This document shows, piece after piece, positions 1 to 5,643 of a stretch of 6,635 nucleotides of DNA. Both the position numbers and the translations under genes were made by a program. Origin of the DNA: Chitinophaga pinensis (lineage in GTDB: Bacteria; Bacteroidota; Bacteroidia; Chitinophagales; Chitinophagaceae); assembly GCA_945866165.1 (NCBI GenBank), contig CAMBGO010000136.1:1-6635 (forward strand), read 5' to 3'. Within the stretch, counting starts at the first letter, position 1, and the number at the start of each line of letters is the position of its first letter. The notes beneath the pieces were generated by a model. The model was given only the letters and a program-made list of their open reading frames with translations, ran no database searches and had not been told where the DNA came from.

Positions 1-280
1 TCTGATAATTTACATGGTCTTTCTCGCTCATAAAACTGACTACTCCAGTAATAGGGGGAAAAGCCGTTTTTCCATCCAATACATACATTACAGGGTATGA
101 TTGGATTGCGCCAGTTTGTTCGTTGTAGGAAGCAGGAACCTTGATCCAGATCGTTCTATCCTCAGCCATGATAGGTGAATGAAAATCTATACGAATGCCA
201 TTTTCTACTGGTGATGATTTAAACTGTTGTGCTACCGACATCAGTGGCAATAGCATTAAAATGAAAATTACTTTTTGCAT
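1..280 (-). CDS. Secreted alpha/beta-hydrolase esterase, N-terminal part only
   Basis: Reading leftwards from the ATG at 280-278, an open frame of 93 codons continues off the left edge of the window. The N-terminus is a clear signal peptide: MQK, a hydrophobic core, then SVA|QQ, so cleavage is probably after Ala17. The mature part has the pattern seen at the start of the putative esterase family (PF00756; esterase D, Fes/IroE-like and feruloyl-esterase-like enzymes): DRTIWIKVPASYNE at about residues 41-54, followed by YPVMYVLDG at 62-70, a central beta strand leading into the oxyanion region. The nucleophile Ser, Asp and His lie outside the window, so activity cannot be confirmed. It probably hydrolyses an ester in the periplasm or outside the cell. 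The gene lies 70 bp downstream of the serine hydrolase gene on the same strand, so they may be co-transcribed. There is no Shine-Dalgarno sequence; the leader is A/T-rich, as in other Bacteroidota genes. Family assignment is fairly secure; the substrate is unknown. Confidence 0.75.
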   Translation of the reverse strand, partial: MQKVIFILMLLPLMSVAQQFKSSPVENGIRIDFHSPIMAEDRTIWIKVPASYNEQTGAIQSYPVMYVLDGKTAFPPITGVVSFMSEKDHVNYQ

Positions 281-350
281 ATGTGCTTATATATTAAAAA
301 GATTAAAAATAGGTTTATCCCATTAATTTATAGATTCAGAAAACATCAAA

Positions 351-1448
351 TTAATTACTCAACTTATCAATTTCTTTCTCGAATTCTTGTTGTAGTTTCC
401 AAGCGGGCATGCCAGCTGTTCCGTTACTCAACGATATGATCGTATACCCGTTTTGCAAATCACGTACTAAATTATTTTTAAACCCATTCCAACTACCAGA
501 ATGTGAAACTTTCTTCCCAGGTTCATTAATGATCCAACCAAAACCATAAACCATTTTGGGTTTTCCCTGAACAATAGCAGGTGTATAGGCCTCTTGTAAA
601 ATCTCTGGTTTGAGCACTTTGCCATTTCGCAATGCCTGATCCCATTTGAGAAGATCACCCACCGTTGAATAAATATTTCCATCACCAACAACTTCATCGA
701 GCGAAGTAAGATCAAATGAATTCCATTTACCATGTTGGTATTTCATGCCATAAACCCTGCTCCTTGGTGAAGTAGGCATATTAACAGTTTGAATATAGGT
801 CTGTCTAAGACCCAATGGTTGGGTTATTTTATTCTTAAACAATTCCGAATATGTCATACCACTAATGGATTCCAGTACAACAGACAGAACAGCATACCCG
901 GTATTACAATAACTGAATTTTTCACCTGGCACTGAAACCAAGGCTGGTTTGTGCTGAGCAAGGAGAGCTAATAATTTATGATTGCCTATGGTATCATTTA
1001 TGTTGAGGGTATCTTTTACCCAATCAAAATATTCTACCATACCATGTGTATGATTAAGCAAGTGTCTGATTGTAATATTCTTATATGGAAAGTCAGCAAT
1101 ATACTTACTAATATGATCATCAATTTTCAATTTACCTTCTTGCACAAAAATCAATATCATTGACGAGGTGAATGTTTTTGAAATTGAAGCAAGATTGAAT
1201 GCAGATGCAGGTGTAAGTTTATTGCTGGTAGTACTGTCTGTGAATCCAACGCTTTTTTCATAAATCTTCACACCATTTTTAGCTAAGAGAATATTGCCAT
1301 TGAATTCATGTATTTCATGAAGGCTATCAATTGATTTATCAAATTTTGAAATAAGCTCTTGCAAATTTTGTGCTTGCAGGAATACGGATAAAAAAATCGA
1401 ACCAACAATGCACAAGAGTGATTTAATCATTTTGTTATAATTTTTCAT
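351..1448 (-). CDS. Exported serine hydrolase, class C beta-lactamase-like fold
   Basis: This 365-residue protein belongs to the beta-lactamase/penicillin-binding-protein-like serine hydrolase family (PF00144), which includes esterases, D-aminopeptidases and peptidases as well as AmpC. The visible motifs are the nucleophile SxxK as S88-I-S-K91, the Tyr-x-Asn motif as Y180-C-N182 within FSYCNTGY, and the KTG-equivalent as H316-S-G318 within VSHSGSWNGF. The family segment usually read as HLLxHTSG appears as HLLNHTHG at 129-136. A signal peptide runs to about residue 26 (FLQA|Q), so the enzyme is exported. Met1 (1448-1446) and Met7 (1430-1428) are both plausible starts; Met7 gives a shorter, more typical n-region. 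The length fits a single catalytic domain with no extra C-terminal domain. The HSG in place of KTG is typical of esterase/peptidase members, so a role in beta-lactam resistance should not be inferred. The gene is divergent from the 896-residue gene and upstream of the esterase on the same strand. Confidence 0.9.
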   Translation of the reverse strand: MKNYNKMIKSLLCIVGSIFLSVFLQAQNLQELISKFDKSIDSLHEIHEFNGNILLAKNGVKIYEKSVGFTDSTTSNKLTPASAFNLASISKTFTSSMILIFVQEGKLKIDDHISKYIADFPYKNITIRHLLNHTHGMVEYFDWVKDTLNINDTIGNHKLLALLAQHKPALVSVPGEKFSYCNTGYAVLSVVLESISGMTYSELFKNKITQPLGLRQTYIQTVNMPTSPRSRVYGMKYQHGKWNSFDLTSLDEVVGDGNIYSTVGDLLKWDQALRNGKVLKPEILQEAYTPAIVQGKPKMVYGFGWIINEPGKKVSHSGSWNGFKNNLVRDLQNGYTIISLSNGTAGMPAWKLQQEFEKEIDKLSN

Positions 1449-1556
1449 AAACGTTGTTGCTTCAAATTAATGAAAAATAATTTCAAAAACGAATCTTTGA
1501 ATGTTTGAATGCAATTGTGTTTAAAAAAATGATAACTTGATCAAACAATAAATTAT
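1449..1556. promoter_or_regulatory. Divergent intergenic region, presumed promoters both ways
   Basis: This 108-bp AT-rich spacer separates two divergently transcribed genes and must carry the start signals for both unless transcription enters from further away. Bacteroidota promoters have a -7 TAnnTTTG and a -33 TTTG element. On the minus strand, TTAATTTG (1470-1463) is a near match to the -7 box. On the plus strand, TAACTTG (1533-1539) is a weaker match, with TTTG at 1504-1507 spaced too far upstream. The palindrome TTGATCAA lies at 1537-1544. No box is convincing, so exact promoters are not assigned. Confidence 0.4.
1496..1511 (+). repeat. Tandem octamer TTTGAATG x2 in the divergent spacer
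   Basis: Two perfect adjacent copies of TTTGAATG lie near the middle of the divergent spacer, about 46 bp before the ATG at 1557 and 48 bp from the ATG at 1448. Each copy contains a TTTG, the -33 element of Bacteroidota promoters. They could be a direct-repeat operator or chance in AT-rich DNA. Confidence 0.5.
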
Positions 1557-4247
1557 ATGAATAAGATTATTTGTTTATTCTTACTCTTGCTATCAAATTA
1601 TGGATGGTCGCAAGAAAAATACCCTGAATTCTCTATTTTAATAAACAATGAATTATTCAATGCGAAAAATATTAATGATACAATTAACAAAAAGCTGTCT
1701 TATTCCATTCAGAAAAATGGCAATGCCTTTGATTTAATAGAACTAAAAAACATTTCATCCGATACTATTGAGATTTCCAATCTGCTTCCATACGGAATGC
1801 AAAACGACCATGTATTCATCACCGGCTTGGGAAACCATCCACTATCTAGAACACATCTTTTTATTCCAGGGAAAAAACCAATCAATGTCGTTTGTCCTGA
1901 TAATGCGTGGGAACTTGGTTTCGCCTGCATTGAACAAGAAGGAAAACAAATTGCTTCCCTCACAAGAAGAATACCTGAATCAATAACAAAAGGAGTTCGT
2001 AAACGATTTGTAAGCATACTGTATCCTGGCGGTAGTGTAAAATACAAAAGATGGAGTCTTGAATATCATGGTGAATGGCAAGAAGGATTGAGGTTGGTAT
2101 TTCAGCAACACAAACTATTTGATATAGATAATTTTGATAACTCATTGTTCGAACGAAAGGATCTTCAATGGATCAGGCATACTTATGTAATGCATTTGCT
2201 TCAGGCATGGGACCATAAATTATATGACTATAAATCGAATACATATCAGTTAAATAAATTCATTGAAAAAGGGAAGCGTTTATATGGTGGTGATGATGTA
2301 ATAGGTATATGGCCCACCTGGCCTTCACTTGGGCTCGATCAACGCAATCAATTTGATCTTTTCCGTGACCTACCGGGTGGTCTGCCAGCAATAAAAAAAC
2401 TTGCCTATGATTCAAGGGCGCTTGGAACCAAATTTTTCATTTGCTATAACCCCTGGGATGAAAGTACCCGGAGTGAAGGACATCTTGCAGGCTTGAGTGA
2501 ACTCATTAAAGAAACTTCAGCCGATGGTGTTGTGCTTGATACCAGAGGGGCATCAAGCAAGGAGTTACAAGAAGCTGCTGACAAAGTGAGAACAGGTGTG
2601 GTTATGTATAGTGAGGGGATGGCGATCCCAAAAGACATGCCATCAATTGTGAGTGGAAGGGTTCATAATGCACTGTATTATGTGCCCATGCTGAACCTCA
2701 ATAAATTCATCAAACCTGAATTCGCAATCTATCGTGTTGCTGAACTCTTCAAAGAACCAATTCAACGTGAATTTGCAACATCATTCTTTAATGGCTATGG
2801 AACTGAATTGAATATTTTTGCGCCAGGTATGCCTGATTGGGTTGATGATCAATATAAATACCTTGGAAAAACCTCTCGGATCTTAAGAGAAAATACAACA
2901 AGTTTTACTGAAGGAAAGATCACACCAATAATCTATACAGAACATGATAATATTTGGGTGAACCAATGGGATCTAAAAAATAAAACGATCTATACTATTT
3001 ATAGTATCATTCCGCAGGGATTTAAAAAACCACTATTTAAAGTAACACCTAAAGAAAATTTTCATTTCGTAGATCTTTGGCATCACAAAAATCTTGAGCC
3101 TGTTAAATTGAATAATTCATTTCTAATTGAAGCAGAAACAAATTCTTTTCATGAAAAATACCTCGGCACAAACAATGAGGGTGAAGTGGATTGCATTGCA
3201 CAACTTCCTCAGATCATTGAAGCAAATTTAGATGGAGATAGCATTCATTTTTCTGCAAATACTGGAACTGAAATAAGACTATGGAAAGGAATTCCAAGCT
3301 ATGAAAAATCATCATTGAAATTCAAAGTTGGAAAATATGATCTAAGTATATACAAAACATTTGGACAGGCTGAAGGAAAATTTGTATTGCAGGCTTTTGA
3401 AAATGATATCCTACTTGATGAATACGTACTTTATCTCACACCTGGTAAAGCAAGAAGAATAAGTACAAATGAAAAAATAAGTACAATATCAAAAGATATA
3501 GTTGGCATGAAAAGAATTCCTGAAGGAGCATTCACGTTCAAAGAAAGTCATGGTGATGAATTCATCTCATATCCCATGCAGGATGTTGGAAAAATATTCA
3601 ATATGCCTTCTTTTTTGATGGATGAATTTCCAGTAACGAATAAAGATTATTATCAATTCATGATTTCTAGTCTTTATAAACCTTCGGATACAGTGAATTT
3701 TTTAAAGCACTGGACAAACGGAAGGCCTTCAAAAGGAATTGAAAACAAACCTGTCGTTTACATATCATATGAGGATGCTCGTGCATATGCTAAATGGGCA
3801 AGAAAAAGATTGCCATCAGAAATTGAATGGCAATATGCTGCACAAACAAGTGCATTAAATGAATGGCCCTGGGAACAAAAAAAACCCGTAACCAGAAGAG
3901 AAGAAAATGTAAATGAAACATTGACAGTGGTCCACATTGAAGGTATTGATTCAAGTCACTGTAACCTGGGAAATGGCATTTTACATGATGTTGGAAGTTA
4001 TCCAAATGGCAAAAATCCAAATGGATTACAAGATCTTGTTGGAACGGTATGGCAATTAACAAATGATGAATATATCAATGGAAGTTATCGTTATATCATC
4101 ATGAAAGGAGGCTCTTATTTCAAGCCTTCAGGAAGTTGGTGGTATGTTCAAAGCGGACCGAGAGAACTACACCATCGACAATACCTGCTTCGCGTTTCAC
4201 CCGGATTTGAAAGAAATGCGACAGTAGGGTTTAGGTGTGTGAGGTGA
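1557..4247 (+). CDS. Exported TIM-barrel glycosidase-like protein with FGE-like C-terminal domain
   Basis: This 896-residue protein has a signal peptide ending at about S18|Q19 (NYGWS|QEK). Residues ~25-180 are beta-rich and resemble the N-terminal beta-sandwich of large glycosidases. Residues ~245-460 look like a TIM barrel: IGIWPTWPSLGL (249-260), KFFICYNPWDE (292-302), DGVVLDTRG (323-331) and MYSEGMA (350-356). D328 and E353 sit at the ends of predicted strands and are candidate catalytic acids, as in retaining barrel glycosidases; this is inference. Residues ~475-645 are further beta structure. Residues ~648-896 are an FGE/SUMF1-type domain (PF03781): MKRIPEGAFTF, FLMDEFPVTNKDYYQFM, VVYISYEDARAYAKWARKRLPSEIEWQYAA, GLQDLVGTVWQL, MKGGSYF and the terminal GFRCVR. 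The two catalytic cysteines of formylglycine-generating enzyme, expected just after GGSY, are replaced by K856 and W861, so the domain should not activate sulfatases. It may bind glycan or serve structurally, as in FGE-fold gliding proteins GldJ/GldK. The GH130 gene follows on the same strand after a structured 155-bp spacer, suggesting a shared glycan substrate. I cannot assign the barrel to a named family. Confidence 0.85.
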   Translation: MNKIICLFLLLLSNYGWSQEKYPEFSILINNELFNAKNINDTINKKLSYSIQKNGNAFDLIELKNISSDTIEISNLLPYGMQNDHVFITGLGNHPLSRTHLFIPGKKPINVVCPDNAWELGFACIEQEGKQIASLTRRIPESITKGVRKRFVSILYPGGSVKYKRWSLEYHGEWQEGLRLVFQQHKLFDIDNFDNSLFERKDLQWIRHTYVMHLLQAWDHKLYDYKSNTYQLNKFIEKGKRLYGGDDVIGIWPTWPSLGLDQRNQFDLFRDLPGGLPAIKKLAYDSRALGTKFFICYNPWDESTRSEGHLAGLSELIKETSADGVVLDTRGASSKELQEAADKVRTGVVMYSEGMAIPKDMPSIVSGRVHNALYYVPMLNLNKFIKPEFAIYRVAELFKEPIQREFATSFFNGYGTELNIFAPGMPDWVDDQYKYLGKTSRILRENTTSFTEGKITPIIYTEHDNIWVNQWDLKNKTIYTIYSIIPQGFKKPLFKVTPKENFHFVDLWHHKNLEPVKLNNSFLIEAETNSFHEKYLGTNNEGEVDCIAQLPQIIEANLDGDSIHFSANTGTEIRLWKGIPSYEKSSLKFKVGKYDLSIYKTFGQAEGKFVLQAFENDILLDEYVLYLTPGKARRISTNEKISTISKDIVGMKRIPEGAFTFKESHGDEFISYPMQDVGKIFNMPSFLMDEFPVTNKDYYQFMISSLYKPSDTVNFLKHWTNGRPSKGIENKPVVYISYEDARAYAKWARKRLPSEIEWQYAAQTSALNEWPWEQKKPVTRREENVNETLTVVHIEGIDSSHCNLGNGILHDVGSYPNGKNPNGLQDLVGTVWQLTNDEYINGSYRYIIMKGGSYFKPSGSWWYVQSGPRELHHRQYLLRVSPGFERNATVGFRCVR

Positions 4248-4283
4248 GACATAAGATGTGAGACATAAGATGTGAGACATCAG
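4244..4283 (+). repeat. 14-bp tandem repeat GTGAGACATAAGAT, about 2.6 copies
   Basis: Perfect copies lie at 4244-4257 and 4258-4271, followed by a partial third copy (GTGAGACAT) at 4272-4280. The array overlaps the end of the upstream gene: its TGA stop (4245-4247) is part of the first repeat unit. These copies also form the left arm of the inverted repeat described separately. Confidence 0.9.
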
Positions 4284-4381
4284 TCATAATTTATTCTATA
4301 TAAATTTAAAATATCTATTAAGTCTTGTAACTTGCGTCTTACATTTCATGTCTCATGTCTTAAGTCTCACATCTTATGTCT
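4247..4381. repeat. Long imperfect inverted repeat, potential hairpin in the spacer
   Basis: The left arm 4247-4280 and the right arm 4348-4381 are complementary over 34 bp with three differences. The outer 18 bp (4247-4264 against 4364-4381) pair perfectly. In a plus-strand transcript two of the three differences become G-U wobbles, leaving one A-A mismatch. The 67-nt loop is very AT-rich. The second tandem unit (4261-4278) can pair with the same 18-bp right arm, so the stem can form in two registers. The structure sits between the 896-residue gene and the GH130 gene, both on the plus strand. No U-tract follows the right arm, so it is not a textbook intrinsic terminator. It might attenuate read-through or protect the 3' end of the upstream message. 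The right arm also supplies an in-frame ATG at 4376 upstream of the likely GH130 start. Confidence 0.85.
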
Positions 4382-4402
4382 TATATCTATTTAAAAAAAC
4401 AA

Positions 4403-5488
4403 ATGAAAACAATCATCAAAATTATTACTGCAGCTATTTTCCCTGTACTCATTATAAATGGCTGTAAGGAAGTTGAAAAAAATACAACAGACAATTGGGC
4501 GATGCTAGGATTTGTAAAATTGGATAGCATCAACCCATTCATGAAACCTGATTCAACACAAGTATTTGATTGTCCCATTTCAAAAAAACAGATACAATGG
4601 GAAGCGAGAAATGTACTGAATCCCTCAGCCATCGTTAAAGATGGAAAAGTATTTTTAATATACCGTGCACAAGATTCAGCAGGCACATCAAGAATTGGAT
4701 TGGCAATTAGTGAAGACGGACTTCACTTCAAAAAAAATCCAAATCCGATTTTATACCCAGATGAGGACAGTTTAAAAAAATACGAATGGTATGGTGGCAT
4801 TGAAGATCCACGTATTGTTGAAACAGAGGATGGCGAATACCTTCTCACCTATACATCTTATGATGGAAAAACAGCAAGACTTTGTTTTGCTTTTTCAAAA
4901 GACCTATTGCATTGGGAGAAAATGGGACCAGTTCTCAAATCAGATAAATACATCAACGCTTGGTCAAAATCAGGCGCCATCATTGTCGAGGAAAAAAACA
5001 ACAAAATGGTTACAACTAAAATCAATGGCAAGTACTGGATGTATTTTGGTGATACAGATATTTTTCTTGCCAGCTCAGCAGATCTCAAACATTGGGAGGC
5101 ATGTGAAAACGATGAAAGCAAAAAGTTAATTTCAGTATTGCATCCAAGAATGGGATACCATGATAGCAGGTTGGTGGAACCCGGACCCTTTGCACTAAAA
5201 CAACAAGATGGAATTTTGCTGATTTACAATGGAAGCAATGCTGCAAATTATAACGACACCAGTCTTCCGAAATTTACATATAGTGCAGGACAAGCTCTCT
5301 TCAACTTAAATGAGCCGTATAAGTTAATTGCAAGAACAGAAAAGAATTTTATACATCCAGATAAACCATATGAGCAAGAAGGCGAAGTAAATCTTGTTTG
5401 CTTTGTTGAAGGGTTGGTTCACTACAAAGAAAAATGGTTCTTGTATTATGGAACGGCAGATTCGAGAATTGCGGTGGCGGTTAGATAG
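4403..5488 (+). CDS. GH130-like beta-mannoside-active glycosidase, lipoprotein
   Basis: From the ATG at 4403 this is a 361-residue protein with a lipoprotein signal: MKTIIK, a hydrophobic core, then I18-N-G-C21. An in-frame ATG at 4376 would add nine residues (MSYIYLKKQ) encoded by the flanking repeat and weaken the signal peptide, so 4403 is preferred. The mature protein begins CKEVEK; acidic residues right after the lipidated Cys recall the Bacteroidota lipoprotein export signal for surface display. The body has the five-bladed beta-propeller pattern of GH130: WEARNVLNPSAI (66-77), FLIYRAQ (84-90), IGLAISEDGLHF (98-109), GGIEDPRI (131-138), KYWMYFGD (210-217), DLKHWE (227-232) and DSRLVEPGP (254-262). 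The EDPR motif (E134-R137) is the family hallmark; I take D135 as the likely general acid. GH130 contains both mannoside phosphorylases and beta-1,2-mannosidases. Lipoprotein export favours a hydrolase, because phosphorolysis normally takes place in the cytoplasm. Substrate is not determined. Repeat-rich spacers lie on both sides. Confidence 0.85.
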   Translation: MKTIIKIITAAIFPVLIINGCKEVEKNTTDNWAMLGFVKLDSINPFMKPDSTQVFDCPISKKQIQWEARNVLNPSAIVKDGKVFLIYRAQDSAGTSRIGLAISEDGLHFKKNPNPILYPDEDSLKKYEWYGGIEDPRIVETEDGEYLLTYTSYDGKTARLCFAFSKDLLHWEKMGPVLKSDKYINAWSKSGAIIVEEKNNKMVTTKINGKYWMYFGDTDIFLASSADLKHWEACENDESKKLISVLHPRMGYHDSRLVEPGPFALKQQDGILLIYNGSNAANYNDTSLPKFTYSAGQALFNLNEPYKLIARTEKNFIHPDKPYEQEGEVNLVCFVEGLVHYKEKWFLYYGTADSRIAVAVR

Positions 5489-5630
5489 ACGTCAAAAGTC
5501 ATACGCCAGAAATCAGACATGAGACAAAAGATATAAGACATAAGAAATGAGACTTCAGACGTCAGAAAACAGACGTCAGGAGTCAGAAATCAGACATAAG
5601 ATAACCGACAACTGATAACAGATAACCGAC
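5486..5630 (+). repeat. Degenerate AGACAT/CAGACGTCAG repeat cluster
   Basis: The spacer after the GH130 gene is almost wholly short related words. CAGAAATCAGACAT occurs at 5507-5520 and 5584-5597. CAGACGTCAG occurs at 5556-5565 and 5570-5579, a 14-bp period matching the period of the upstream array. GATAACCGAC occurs at 5600-5609 and 5621-5630. GACGTC occurs three times (5488, 5558, 5572). The 17-mer at 5529-5545 is the exact reverse complement of 4372-4388, so inverted copies bracket the GH130 gene. The plus strand is purine-rich. As in the other spacer, the cluster begins at the upstream stop codon (TAG at 5486-5488 within TAGACGTC). No long hairpin or coding potential is apparent. Confidence 0.8.
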
Positions 5631-5643
5631 TCAACGGCAAACA

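Noticed and set aside
467..733. Minus-strand frame of 88 codons within the serine hydrolase gene
   Set aside because: It overlaps the beta-lactamase-fold gene in another frame on the same strand and shows no domain or plausible start context.
351..1448. Antibiotic-resistance beta-lactamase
   Set aside because: SxxK, YxN and HSG motifs show the fold only. HSG instead of KTG, and the broad esterase/peptidase membership of the family, make a resistance claim unsupported.
4247..4400. Intrinsic (Rho-independent) terminator
   Set aside because: The stem is not GC-rich and no run of U follows the right arm on the plus strand; the sequence after it is TATATCTATTTAAAAAAAC.
4376..4402. Upstream in-frame start for the GH130 gene (MSYIYLKKQ)
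   Set aside because: Those codons lie in and just after the right arm of the intergenic repeat and would put extra residues before a well-formed lipoprotein signal that starts at 4403.
1557..5488. Polysaccharide utilisation locus
   Set aside because: Two carbohydrate-related genes alone are not enough: no SusC/SusD-type pair, hybrid two-component system or sigma/anti-sigma pair is visible in the window.
5489..5643. CRISPR-like array
   Set aside because: The repeated words are 10-14 bp, degenerate and without regular unique spacers of about 30 bp; no cas gene is nearby.
4248..5643. Both repeat-bearing spacers are exactly 155 bp long
   Set aside because: Their contents and repeat order differ, so equal length is probably coincidence and depends on the chosen GH130 start.
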